Shown: piece by piece, positions 1 through 7,651 of the stretch | Position numbering within the stretch: the first letter of the stretch is position 1 | Layout: each line of letters starts with the position of its first letter | From: Bacteroidota bacterium | GTDB taxonomy: Bacteria > Bacteroidota > Bacteroidia > Sphingobacteriales > Sphingobacteriaceae | Length of the DNA stretch: 23,155 bases | Direction: 5' to 3' | Assembly: GCA_013286985.1 (NCBI GenBank) | Contig: JABDEQ010000039.1 | Coordinates: 1-23,155, forward strand | Made by a program: the position numbers and the translations under genes | The notes under the pieces: model-generated | What the model was told of the DNA's origin: nothing | The model's input: the letters and a program-made list of their open reading frames with translations, nothing else | Database searches by the model: none

Positions 1-110
1 GAAGCAATCTTTACGCTATGCAAATCAATGGAGATGAAATATTGTTTAATGACGTAAAGCCGTGCGATGAATCGTCCTACGTAGAGATTGCTTCGTACCT
101 CGCAATGACG
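1..110. repeat. Palindromic dispersed repeat, left end cut by window
   Basis: The right arm at 82-110 is the exact reverse complement, over 29 bases, of 3842-3870. The first ten bases of the window (gaagcaatct) pair with 85-94, so this looks like the distal part of an inverted-repeat element whose outer left end lies outside the window. It sits immediately downstream of the hemA stop codon. Repeats of this kind, containing a cgtcattgcgagg core, are dispersed in Bacteroidota genomes; that is recalled knowledge, not a search. No coding content is apparent. Confidence 0.7.
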
Positions 111-133
111 TGAGGGAAAGGAAAGAGGGAAAA

Positions 134-1186
134 TCAATTATTGTTCACCAATATATCTTTCGCCATAATCATGGGCACGCTGATATATTTTTTCTCTATA
201 TAATTGATCACTTTCTCCAATGTTTCGCGCGATTCTTTATCCATGTTCTGCACTTCTTCGGCAAAAACGGAATTGATGGCGGTATTGCGGATCTCTTTAA
301 TTTTTTCGGGCACCTGGCGCATGGCCAGTTCTATTTTGCGCTGCTTTAGTTCAAGGCAAAAGGCATTGATATTTTCGGTGATGATAGCCTCGGCGTGGGT
401 AAGTTCTTCGTAACGCTCCTGCAAATTTCTTTTGGCCAGCTCATTTAGCGAGTGTACCTCAATAAAATTAACCGGGAACTGTTTCAATACTTCCGGATCA
501 GTATCATTAGGAACAGCCAAATCCACAATGGTTTTGCGGTTGGTTTCGCCGTTAAGCAGCGTGGTGTAAATTTCGGGAGTGATAATAGGCTCAACTGCTG
601 ATGTACAGGTGATAATTACATCAAACCCTTTTTTATAACCTTTTAAAGCATCAAGCGCATAAGCTTCACCATTCAAATCAGCTGCCAACTCGGCTGCTTT
701 TTCAAGAGTACGATTAAATACCGCAAAATTGCTGAACTTATGTTTCTGCAGATATTTTGAAATATTACGGTTGGTTTCGCCTGCCCCAATAATCAAAATT
801 CTTTCATTTGATGTAAGGTGAAGGCTGCGCAGCTTGCGGTAAGCCAATGAAACAACCGAAATAGGATTTTTTGAAATATTGGTATTGGTATAAACTTCTT
901 TGGCTGTTTTTACAATGCAGTTCATAAACATGCGCAAACCGTCGCCGGTTAGGCCTGCTTCTTTGCAGTCTTCGTAGGCTTTACGCAGTTGGGCAAGTAT
1001 TTCTTTTTCGCCAACTATCAAACTTTCCATGGAGCACGAGGTACGCAACAAATGCACCAGCGCGTCGCGTCCGCCATAGATGGACGCAGCATCCAAAAAA
1101 GCGCCGGTAGAAACAGGACACAAGCCCATTGGATAGAACACTGATAATAGGAACACGTGGTAGTGAATTGGCACTATGGCAGGCAA
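134..1186 (-). CDS. hemA: Glutamyl-tRNA reductase, N-terminally truncated
   Basis: HemA makes glutamate-1-semialdehyde from glutamyl-tRNA with NADPH, the first committed step of C5-pathway heme synthesis. Visible hallmarks are RTSCSMESLIVGEKEILAQL (residues 48-67 of this frame), the Rossmann glycine motif IGAGETN (133-139), and a helical C-terminal dimerisation part. The frame is 350 residues, whereas the family is usually about 415-430. HemA-like sequence begins only near residue 20 (MGLCPVSTGAF). Residues 1-19 are simply antisense hemC. The N-terminal catalytic domain containing the TCNR cysteine motif is absent. An ATG at 1127-1129 could start the remnant exactly at the junction with hemC. 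As written, the product should be inactive, so this is either a deletion or an assembly fault. Family identity is certain; gene integrity is not. Confidence 0.85.
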   Translation of the reverse strand: MPAIVPIHYHVFLLSVFYPMGLCPVSTGAFLDAASIYGGRDALVHLLRTSCSMESLIVGEKEILAQLRKAYEDCKEAGLTGDGLRMFMNCIVKTAKEVYTNTNISKNPISVVSLAYRKLRSLHLTSNERILIIGAGETNRNISKYLQKHKFSNFAVFNRTLEKAAELAADLNGEAYALDALKGYKKGFDVIITCTSAVEPIITPEIYTTLLNGETNRKTIVDLAVPNDTDPEVLKQFPVNFIEVHSLNELAKRNLQERYEELTHAEAIITENINAFCLELKQRKIELAMRQVPEKIKEIRNTAINSVFAEEVQNMDKESRETLEKVINYIEKKYISVPMIMAKDILVNNN

Positions 1187-2724
1187 ACTTTGTAAAAGAC
1201 AGCCTTGCGGCTATTAATATTAATGCCGAATTAAAGATCATTAAAACCCAGGGCGACCGGATACTTCACCTCAGTTTGGATAAACTGGAAGGCAAAGGCT
1301 TTTTTACCAAAGAGCTGGAAGAAGAATTATTAGCCGGCACTATTGACCTCGCCGTGCACTCGCACAAAGATTTGCCAACCGAAAACCCGGCCGGGCTAAC
1401 CATTGCTGTTGTTTCAGAACGTGAAGATCCGTCGGAGTTACTATTGATATTGAAGGATTGTGTAGATACGCATCAAAAATTAGCTGTTAAATACGGCGGT
1501 ATTGTGGGCACATCATCAAACAGGCGCAAAGCGCAGTTACTGGCTTTGCGGCCCGATCTGGAGATCCAGGACCTTCGCGGTAATGTGCCTACCCGTGTAA
1601 ATAAATTGCGCGACGAAAGCTACGATGCCATTATGATTGCCAAAGCAGGTGTATCACGCCTGGGGCTTGACCTGAGCGACCTGCACGTTGAAGAAATTAA
1701 ACCTACTGAATTTATTCCGGCCCCGGCGCAAGGTGCGCTGGCTATACAGATAAGGGAAAATGATACCGAACTTTTTAATGCCCTGCAACCGTTGAATCAT
1801 CCTGATGTGGCAGAAGAGCTGGCGGTTGAACGTACGGTATTGAAAATGTTTGGCGGTGGCTGTCATATGCCTTTGGGCTGCTATTGCCGCAAGGAAGATG
1901 GCAAATATCAGGTGTTTACTTCCAAGGCAGACGAGGGCGATGAGTTCCCTGATCGTTTGTACCTGGAAACACCAACAACACTCGGGCTGGCAGAAAGCAT
2001 TGTATCCTATTATGCAAAGGACCGCGTGATGCCGCAAAGGGTATTTATCTCGCGCGAACTTTCGGAGCAAAGCTATTTCCGCAGGGCGCTGGAAAAACAT
2101 GGTATTGAGATAGAGGCACGCTCATTGATCCGCACAGTGCCGATGATAACCAAGCTGGATAATTTTATATTGAAAAATGTAGACTGGGTATTTTTTAGCA
2201 GTAAAAATGCAGTGGAATACTTTTTTCAGTTAGGTCCCTTATTGCCTAAGAGGGTAAAATATGGCGTAATGGGTGCCGGCTCGGCCGATATGCTGCGTCG
2301 TAAAGGCTATGCAGTTGATTATACCGGCGAGGGTGTTGATACCGTTGAGGTTGCTGCCCATTTTGCTGAAATAGCAAACGGAATGACCATTGTATTCCCA
2401 TCTGCCGAAAATTCTTTGCGAAGTATACAGAAAGGTTTATCTGCCGAAACAAAAATCATCGACCTACCCATTTATGAAACCATATTGGATAGCGGTATAA
2501 GAGAAACAGGAGCCGAAATATTGGTATTTACAAGTCCGTCGAATGTTGACGCTTATTTTGTAGATAATTTATTACAGCCCGATCAAAAGGTGATAGCCAT
2601 AGGTAAATCAACCGGGAAAAAGCTGGCTGAGTTTGGTGTGCAGTATAAACTGCCCTACTCTCCCGATGAAACAGGGCTCGCAGAGGCTGTTTTCGGAACA
2701 GTTTGTTTAAGTTCCAGGTGTTAA
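1129..2724 (+). CDS. hemC: Bifunctional porphobilinogen deaminase / uroporphyrinogen-III synthase
   Basis: HemC polymerises four porphobilinogens into hydroxymethylbilane, and the HemD part cyclises it to uroporphyrinogen III. Residues 1-300 are HemC: IIGTRGSELALWQA at the N-terminus, AVHSHKDLPT, LRGNVPTR, and FGGGCHMPLGC, in which Cys245 should carry the dipyrromethane cofactor. From Met301 (MPQRVFISREL) to the end is a HemD-like domain of about 230 residues with FFSSKNAVEYF and VFTSPSNVDAYF motifs. The fusion is common in Sphingobacteriaceae. The start is odd: the only candidate is TTG at 1129, preceded by an in-frame stop at 1108. It lies exactly where the truncated hemA ends, so the normal ATG may have lost its first base at the junction and no hemC promoter is visible. 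Confidence 0.93.
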   Translation: MDRTLIIGTRGSELALWQANFVKDSLAAININAELKIIKTQGDRILHLSLDKLEGKGFFTKELEEELLAGTIDLAVHSHKDLPTENPAGLTIAVVSEREDPSELLLILKDCVDTHQKLAVKYGGIVGTSSNRRKAQLLALRPDLEIQDLRGNVPTRVNKLRDESYDAIMIAKAGVSRLGLDLSDLHVEEIKPTEFIPAPAQGALAIQIRENDTELFNALQPLNHPDVAEELAVERTVLKMFGGGCHMPLGCYCRKEDGKYQVFTSKADEGDEFPDRLYLETPTTLGLAESIVSYYAKDRVMPQRVFISRELSEQSYFRRALEKHGIEIEARSLIRTVPMITKLDNFILKNVDWVFFSSKNAVEYFFQLGPLLPKRVKYGVMGAGSADMLRRKGYAVDYTGEGVDTVEVAAHFAEIANGMTIVFPSAENSLRSIQKGLSAETKIIDLPIYETILDSGIRETGAEILVFTSPSNVDAYFVDNLLQPDQKVIAIGKSTGKKLAEFGVQYKLPYSPDETGLAEAVFGTVCLSSRC

Positions 2725-2729
2725 TATAC

Positions 2730-2796
2730 GTTGATGGATAATGGTTAATAGATCATAGCCGATCGCGTGCTATCTATGAGCCATCAACCATCAACC
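2730..2796. repeat. Imperfect inverted repeat between hemCD and hemB
   Basis: Left arm gttgatgg...gatcatagc (2730 to about 2759) is an imperfect inverse of gctatctatgagcc...caac (about 2769-2796), with a short gatcgc-containing centre. It fills nearly the whole 85-base spacer between hemCD and hemB. The simple repeated units gatgg and ccatcaa resemble dispersed Bacteroidota intergenic repeats. A transcript could fold into a hairpin here, but there is no T-run to make it a classical terminator. Confidence 0.5.
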
Positions 2797-2809
2797 ATGA
2801 ACTAATAAA

Positions 2810-3781
2810 ATGTTACAACGACCAAGAAGAAACAGGAAGAGCGAGGTTATCCGCCAGATGGTGCAGGAAACACATGTAAGTGCGGCCAATTTGATATTTC
2901 CGCTGTTTATCGTTGATGGTACTTTCCAAAAGAGCGAAGTAGCATCAATGCCCGGCATCTACCGGTATTCGATCGATAATTTGCTGCGTGAAATTGAAAG
3001 CTGTATGAAGCTGGGATTAAAATCATTTGATTTGTTTCCCAATATTGATGAAGCATTAAAAGATAAATACGCTACCGAGAGTCACCGTGAAGAAAGTTTA
3101 TACCTGCGTGCTATCCGCGAGGTAAAAAAGAATTTCCCCGAGGCTTGTGTAATTACCGATGTGGCGATGGACCCATACAGCAGCGACGGCCACGACGGCA
3201 TTGTTGAAAACGGCGAGATCCTGAACGACGAAACATTGGAGATTTTGGGCAAAATGGCCCTGGCCCATGCACAATGCGGTGCTGATATTATTGCCCCTTC
3301 GGATATGATGGATGGGCGTGTCGGTTATATTCGCAAAGTGCTGGATGATAATAAATTTACCAATGTATCCATCATGTCGTACTCGGCAAAATATGCCAGT
3401 GCGTTTTATGGTCCTTTCAGGGATGCTTTGAATTCGGCACCTAAATTTGGTGATAAAAAAACATACCAGATGAACCCTGCTAATCAGCGGGAAGCTTTGA
3501 TAGAAGCTACACTTGACGAGAGCGAAGGTGCGGATTTCCTGATGGTAAAACCCGCTTTGCCCTACCTCGACGTTATAAAATTAATAAAAGACAATACTGA
3601 ACTGCCCGTTGCAGCGTATAATGTAAGCGGCGAATACGCCATGATAAAGGCGGCTATACAAAAAGGCTGGCTAAACGAACAAAGAGCCATTACTGAGGTT
3701 TTAACTAGTATACGGCGTGCAGGCGCAACCGCGATATTAACTTATCACGCTAAAGAAGTATTAGAAAATAAGTGGCTTTAG
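2810..3781 (+). CDS. hemB: Delta-aminolevulinic acid dehydratase (porphobilinogen synthase)
   Basis: HemB condenses two 5-aminolevulinates into porphobilinogen in the cytosol. The 323-residue length is normal. The N-terminal RPRRNRKSEVIRQMVQET motif is present. The two Schiff-base lysines are Lys194 (SYSAKYASAFYGPFRDA) and Lys247 (FLMVKPALPYLDVI). The metal-site segment reads DVAMDPYSSDGHDG (117-130), with aspartates in place of the cysteine triad of zinc enzymes, which points to the magnesium-type class. It lies downstream of hemCD in the same direction and upstream of hemL, consistent with a biosynthetic operon, though repeats occupy both spacers. The ATG start at 2810 gives the usual N-terminus. 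Confidence 0.97.
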   Translation: MLQRPRRNRKSEVIRQMVQETHVSAANLIFPLFIVDGTFQKSEVASMPGIYRYSIDNLLREIESCMKLGLKSFDLFPNIDEALKDKYATESHREESLYLRAIREVKKNFPEACVITDVAMDPYSSDGHDGIVENGEILNDETLEILGKMALAHAQCGADIIAPSDMMDGRVGYIRKVLDDNKFTNVSIMSYSAKYASAFYGPFRDALNSAPKFGDKKTYQMNPANQREALIEATLDESEGADFLMVKPALPYLDVIKLIKDNTELPVAAYNVSGEYAMIKAAIQKGWLNEQRAITEVLTSIRRAGATAILTYHAKEVLENKWL

Positions 3782-3794
3782 GGAGCGGAGAGCC

Positions 3795-3825
3795 GAAAGC
3801 TCAAAGCAGAAAGCAAAGAGCTTTC
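3795..3825. repeat. Perfect 8-bp hairpin after hemB
   Basis: GAAAGCTC (3795-3802) and GAGCTTTC (3818-3825) are perfect inverted arms around a 15-base purine-rich loop, starting 14 bases after the hemB stop codon. The downstream tract is A-rich, not T-rich, on the plus strand. It is therefore not a canonical plus-strand intrinsic terminator, but it could stabilise the hemB 3' end. Confidence 0.5.
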
Positions 3826-3841
3826 AAAAAATAAATACCGG

Positions 3842-3975
3842 CGTCATTGCGAGGTACGAAGCAATCTCTACAGACGCAGATCGAATATGAAAGTTCATCG
3901 CTTTTTTGGTCGTTCTGCAAATCGGGGGTTGCTTTCCCGAAACAAGTTCGGGACAGGCAATCCCTCGCAATGACG
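3842..3975. repeat. Inverted-repeat element with nested palindrome upstream of hemL
   Basis: The ends are perfect 13-base inverted arms: cgtcattgcgagg (3842-3854) and cctcgcaatgacg (3963-3975). Its left 29 bases match the reverse complement of 82-110 exactly. Nested inside is a second palindrome, CCCGAA-ACAAG-TTCGGG (3936-3952). The 134-base unit has no transposase and looks like a non-autonomous miniature or REP-like element. It ends 20 bases before the hemL ATG, so it replaces any ordinary leader. An in-frame ATG at 3906 lies inside the element. Confidence 0.75.
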
Positions 3976-3995
3976 TTAGGAAAACAAAAAAGAAC

Positions 3996-5366
3996 ATGTT
4001 TGATTCATTTAAGAAGAAATTTACGGGCGAGAACGATGAACCGGCAAGCAGCACTGGCAAACCGGACATCAGCAGGGAAAAATCGGCAGAGTTATTTGCC
4101 AAAGCTAAAACGTATTTTCCGGGCGGGGTAAACTCACCGGTAAGGGCATTTAAATCAGTTTACGGAACCCCGCTTTTTATTGAAAAGGGTGACGGATCGC
4201 ACATATGGGATGCTGACGGTAACGAGTTTATTGATTATTGCGGATCATGGGGTCCGTTAATACTGGGACATAATAATGCTAAGGTTCGTGAAAAGGTAAT
4301 CAGCGTAATGCAAAACGGCATGTCGTTCGGCGCACCTACCGCCCTTGAAAATGAGCTGGCCGAACTCATTGTAAAAAACAACAAGTACATTCAAAAGCTT
4401 CGTTTTGTAAGCTCGGGTACAGAAGCAGTAATGTCTGCAATAAGGCTGGCCCGCGGCTATACCAAACGCGATAAAATTTTAAAGTTTGAAGGCTGCTATC
4501 ATGGCCATACCGATTCTTTGCTGGTAAAAGCGGGCTCTGGCCTGGTTACTTTTGGCGAAACTTCATCGGCCGGTGTACCAAAATCATTTGCTGCTGAAAC
4601 CATTGTGGTTGCATTAAATGATCAGCAAGCTGTTGAACAGGCGTTTGCTGATTTTAAAGACCAGATAGCTGCCGTAATTATTGAGCCTATCCCGGCAAAT
4701 AATGGCTTGTTGTTGCAGGAAAAAGAATACCTGAAATTTTTACGCATCATTTGCGCCCAAAACGGAACACTGCTGATATTTGACGAAGTGATTTCCGGGT
4801 TCAGGATTGGTTTTGAGGGCGCCGCTGCTCATTATCAAATTCAGCCTGATATTATTACCTATGGCAAAATTATTGGTGGCGGCTTGCCTGTTGGCTGTTA
4901 TGGTGGGTCTGCCGAAATTATGAGGCATATCTCGCCCGATGGCGGCGTTTACCAGGCAGGTACTTTATCAGGTAACCCGGTAGCTATGGCCGCGGGCATA
5001 GCGCAACTAAGCGAACTGCTGCGTATGGGCTTTTACCGCGACCTAAATAATAAAACGCGTGAGTTTACAGAGGCTATTCAACGTTTTGCCACGGCACGTA
5101 GCTATAAGTTTAAAGTGTTTACCATTGGTTCAATTTTTTGGTTTGCCTTTACCGATAAAGAAGCCATCCGCACGGCTGATGATATAGACCCGGCCAGCAT
5201 GGAAAAATTCAAAAAATTACACCGCGAATTGTTAAACAGGGGTATTTATTTTGGTCCGTCGGGTTATGAAGTTGGCTTTATATCATCGGCACATACTAAA
5301 ATAGATCTGGAGAAAACAAAACGTGCTATATTTGATAGTCTTGAAGTAGTTTTCAGTAATAAGTAG
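3996..5366 (+). CDS. hemL: Glutamate-1-semialdehyde 2,1-aminomutase
   Basis: HemL is a PLP enzyme that converts glutamate-1-semialdehyde to 5-aminolevulinate, directly after HemA. From ATG 3996 the product is 456 residues. FPGGVNSPVRAF, SSGTEAVMSAIRLARG, GCYHGHTDS, DEVISGFRIG and YGKIIGGGLPVG are all present; Lys291 in the last is the PLP Schiff-base lysine. An N-terminal stretch of about 30 polar residues (MFDSFKKKFTGEN...) precedes the conserved core, which makes it longer than the usual roughly 430. A frame-compatible ATG at 3906 was rejected because it lies inside a palindromic repeat and would add residues unlike the family. Confidence 0.96.
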   Translation: MFDSFKKKFTGENDEPASSTGKPDISREKSAELFAKAKTYFPGGVNSPVRAFKSVYGTPLFIEKGDGSHIWDADGNEFIDYCGSWGPLILGHNNAKVREKVISVMQNGMSFGAPTALENELAELIVKNNKYIQKLRFVSSGTEAVMSAIRLARGYTKRDKILKFEGCYHGHTDSLLVKAGSGLVTFGETSSAGVPKSFAAETIVVALNDQQAVEQAFADFKDQIAAVIIEPIPANNGLLLQEKEYLKFLRIICAQNGTLLIFDEVISGFRIGFEGAAAHYQIQPDIITYGKIIGGGLPVGCYGGSAEIMRHISPDGGVYQAGTLSGNPVAMAAGIAQLSELLRMGFYRDLNNKTREFTEAIQRFATARSYKFKVFTIGSIFWFAFTDKEAIRTADDIDPASMEKFKKLHRELLNRGIYFGPSGYEVGFISSAHTKIDLEKTKRAIFDSLEVVFSNK

Positions 5367-5384
5367 TTTTACAACATACAGGAA

Positions 5385-6263
5385 ATGAATAATTTAAAAC
5401 GGTCTTTCGTTATATTCTATGCGCTAATTATTTATGCGCTGGCAGAATTAGTTTGGTGGGGCTATTTGCTGGTAAAAATGATGCCAAGCAGCCTTGCAAT
5501 GATAATGGGCGAAGGCTCCATATTTATTGTGGTGTTTTTTGCGGGAGCCTACTCCCTGCACAAATCCATTAACCAGGAGCGCAAACTACAGGAACAAAAG
5601 AAAAACTTTTTGCTTTCGGTAACGCATGAGCTGAAATCGCCGCTGGCATCAATCAAAATACTTTTGCAAACCATACAAAAGCGCGATTTAACCCGGGAAC
5701 AGGTGTCGAATTTTATCAATAAATCGTTAATGGATATTGAGCGGCTGGATGATATGGTTGAAAACATGTTGCTGGCTTCCAAAATTGATAACCAATCCTA
5801 TACTTTTCCTAAAGATAAGTTTAGCCTTTCGGTATTGGTTGATAGCATTGTAAACCGTTTGCAGATTACCAAGTGCGAAGGCAATCAGCAAATTATTGAT
5901 GCTGAAATTGAACCAAAGGTTGAAATTACCGGCGATAAATTTGCATTAACATCGGTGGTTACGAATTTGATAGAGAACGCTATCAAATACTCGGGCCCCT
6001 GCGCAACGGTAGGGGTTAAATTATTCTCGAAAGAAGGTAAAGTATTTTTAGAAGTGGCCGATCACGGTATTGGAATAGCAGATCAGGAGAAGGGGCGTAT
6101 TTTCGACAAGTTCTATCGCGTGGGCAGCGAGGATACCAGGAACACAAAAGGCACTGGTTTAGGTCTGTATATTGTAAAAGAAGTGCTCGAAAAGCATCAG
6201 GCCAGCATCAAAGTGAAGGATAACCGCCCGGTAGGTAGTATATTTGAAGTAGTTTTTGATTGA
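5385..6263 (+). CDS. Sensor histidine kinase, two TM helices, no periplasmic sensor domain
   Basis: This is the membrane-bound kinase of a two-component pair. Two hydrophobic segments (about 8-30 and 37-57) have almost no loop between them and are followed by a linker helix. The HisKA domain has SVTHELKSPLASIK with phosphoacceptor His81. The HATPase domain shows the N box NLIENAIKYS (194-203), DHGIGI and GTGLGL (256-261). At 292 residues with no extracytoplasmic domain, it should sense a signal in or at the membrane. The next gene downstream, after a 119-base repeat-like spacer, is an OmpR-type regulator and the probable partner. The pair sits between hemL and hemE, so a heme or envelope signal is plausible but inferred only from position. 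Confidence 0.93.
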   Translation: MNNLKRSFVIFYALIIYALAELVWWGYLLVKMMPSSLAMIMGEGSIFIVVFFAGAYSLHKSINQERKLQEQKKNFLLSVTHELKSPLASIKILLQTIQKRDLTREQVSNFINKSLMDIERLDDMVENMLLASKIDNQSYTFPKDKFSLSVLVDSIVNRLQITKCEGNQQIIDAEIEPKVEITGDKFALTSVVTNLIENAIKYSGPCATVGVKLFSKEGKVFLEVADHGIGIADQEKGRIFDKFYRVGSEDTRNTKGTGLGLYIVKEVLEKHQASIKVKDNRPVGSIFEVVFD

Positions 6264-6269
6264 ATGAAA

Positions 6270-6366
6270 ACGAATTACGCGAATTGATTGAAATTTTCAC
6301 CAATCTGCTTTAATATTGCTATTACGTAAATTCGTGAAATCCGATATAATTCGAGAAAATTAGTGC
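6270..6366. repeat. Dispersed AT-rich repeat, copy 1 (kinase/regulator spacer)
   Basis: The spacer contains acgaattacgcgaattga, aaattttcaccaatctgctttaata, and an end reading ataattcgagaaaattagtg. The same blocks in the same order, with substitutions, recur at about 8684-8793 between hemE and hemJ. The arms contain repeated gaatt/aattc words that can partly pair. This looks like a dispersed intergenic repeat and not a specific leader. Confidence 0.6.
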
Positions 6367-6382
6367 ACAAATAATAAATCAC

Positions 6383-7090
6383 ATGCCAAACAAAAAAAGA
6401 ATTTTATTAGCCGAAGATGAAGAGCATCTTTTGGAAGCCATAAAACTTAACCTTGAGTTGGAAGGCTATAAAGTTGCAACAGCTAACAACGGAAAAAAAG
6501 CCCTGCAAATATTTAAAGAAGAGCGTTTTAACCTGGTGATACTGGATGTTATGATGCCCGAGATTGACGGCTTTGTAGTTGCAGAAACCATCCGCCTTGA
6601 AAACTCTGATGTGCCCATCATGTTTTTAACGGCTAAAAATACTAATGAGGATAAAATATCGGGTCTTAAAAAGGGAGCCGATGATTATTTGACCAAACCC
6701 TTTAACCTGGAAGAATTGATACTACGGGTGAACAACCTGGTAAAACGCAGCCTGAAAGGTGATGATCTTAAAGAGTTTAATAGTTATAAGATTGGCGACA
6801 AAACCATTCACTTTAACTCTTTTGAACTGGTAAATGCTGATGGTTCCATCACTGCATTAACCAAAAAAGAAACCATGTTATTAAAACTGCTTATTGAGCG
6901 CAGAAATGACGCGGTATCGCGCGAGCAGATATTAGAAACGGTGTGGAATTATGACGTGTATCCGTCAACCCGTACCATTGATAACTTTATACTTACCTTC
7001 CGTAAGTATTTTGAACCTGATCCTAAAAACCCGGTATATTTTCACTCAATACGTGGTGTAGGCTATAAATTTACTGATACTCAGCATTAA
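6383..7090 (+). CDS. OmpR/PhoB-family response regulator
   Basis: The receiver domain (about 5-120) has the acidic pocket Glu11/Asp12, phosphoacceptor Asp55 in LVILDVMMPE, Thr83 and Lys105 (LTKPF). A winged-helix DNA-binding domain follows (about 130-232) with TKKETMLLKLLIERR, VSREQILETVWN and SIRGVGYKF. The 235-residue length is standard. It should be phosphorylated by the upstream kinase and bind DNA as a dimer. Its stop codon overlaps the ATG of the next gene by one base (taATG), so the small TPR protein is translationally coupled to it. The overall layout resembles RprY-type regulators of Bacteroidota, but the target genes cannot be read from the sequence. Confidence 0.95.
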   Translation: MPNKKRILLAEDEEHLLEAIKLNLELEGYKVATANNGKKALQIFKEERFNLVILDVMMPEIDGFVVAETIRLENSDVPIMFLTAKNTNEDKISGLKKGADDYLTKPFNLEELILRVNNLVKRSLKGDDLKEFNSYKIGDKTIHFNSFELVNADGSITALTKKETMLLKLLIERRNDAVSREQILETVWNYDVYPSTRTIDNFILTFRKYFEPDPKNPVYFHSIRGVGYKFTDTQH

Positions 7091-7617
7091 TGTTCACCAA
7101 TAGGACCCGTTTATTCATCGGCGTTTTATTTTTTCTATCGCTGATATTGTTGATTTATCTACAGCATTATGAGTTGGCGGCCATTGCGCTGATGATGATT
7201 GTTTTATTGGGATGGGATTATATACGGCAAGGAACGCTTGTTGTTGCCGCCAAGAGTTTTCATCATAAAGAATATGACAAAGCCGAGCACCTTTTGCTGG
7301 AAATATTAAAGCCCGAATGGTTAAGGAAAGGCCGGCGGGGTTATTATGAATTTTTAATGGGCGGTGTTTGCCTGCAAAAGCAGGATTTTGAAGATGCCGA
7401 GAGGCATTATGAAATTGCGGCTCAATATCCACTTCGTTCGGTAAATGATCATGTGGCGGCATTGGTACATGTGGCAAACATCAGCATTAGGTTGGGTAAT
7501 TATGATAAAGCTGAGGCCTATTTACAACTTACCGAAAAACACCAGGAAAAAATAAATGCCAAAATGAAGGATGTGATCAGCCGCCTTCACCAGGAAATAA
7601 AAAAGCACAAACCGTAG
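7090..7617 (+). CDS. Small membrane-anchored TPR-like protein
   Basis: This 175-residue protein has two adjacent hydrophobic segments (about 8-25 and 28-46), then a soluble helical domain. The pattern is AKSFHHKEYDKAEHLLLEIL, YYEFLMGGVCLQKQDFEDAE and ALVHVANISIRLGNYDKAEAYL, consistent with three or so degenerate TPR units at roughly 75-165. TPR folds are scaffolds for protein-protein contact, probably on the cytoplasmic face here. The start overlaps the response-regulator stop by one base, suggesting one transcript and a role linked to the two-component pair or to heme synthesis. No catalytic motif is visible and I do not recognise a named family. Confidence 0.8.
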   Translation: MFTNRTRLFIGVLFFLSLILLIYLQHYELAAIALMMIVLLGWDYIRQGTLVVAAKSFHHKEYDKAEHLLLEILKPEWLRKGRRGYYEFLMGGVCLQKQDFEDAERHYEIAAQYPLRSVNDHVAALVHVANISIRLGNYDKAEAYLQLTEKHQEKINAKMKDVISRLHQEIKKHKP

Positions 7618-7641
7618 AAACGCAAAATATGGCGTCTCTAC
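7614..7641. repeat. Hairpin spanning the TPR-gene stop codon, just before hemE
   Basis: GTAGAAACGC (7614-7623) and GCGTCTCTAC (7632-7641) pair at 9 of 10 positions around an 8-base loop. The TAG stop of the TPR-like gene (7615-7617) is inside the left arm and the hemE ATG follows 10 bases after the right arm. The motif resembles a short gtagagacgc dispersed repeat. It could affect hemE translation, since the hemE leader is only this hairpin. Confidence 0.55.
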
Positions 7642-7651
7642 CTTTATAAAT

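Noticed and set aside
981..1241. Possibility that a frameshift, not a deletion, hides the HemA N-terminus
   Set aside because: All three minus-strand frames upstream of 1129 read as antisense hemC. No TCNR-type motif appears, so sequence is missing and not merely out of frame.
3795..3840. Intrinsic terminator after hemB
   Set aside because: The hairpin is followed by an A-rich, not T-rich, plus-strand tract.
3906..3995. Upstream in-frame start for hemL adding 30 residues
   Set aside because: The added codons lie inside a palindromic repeat and encode nothing like the HemL family. ATG 3996 is the better start.
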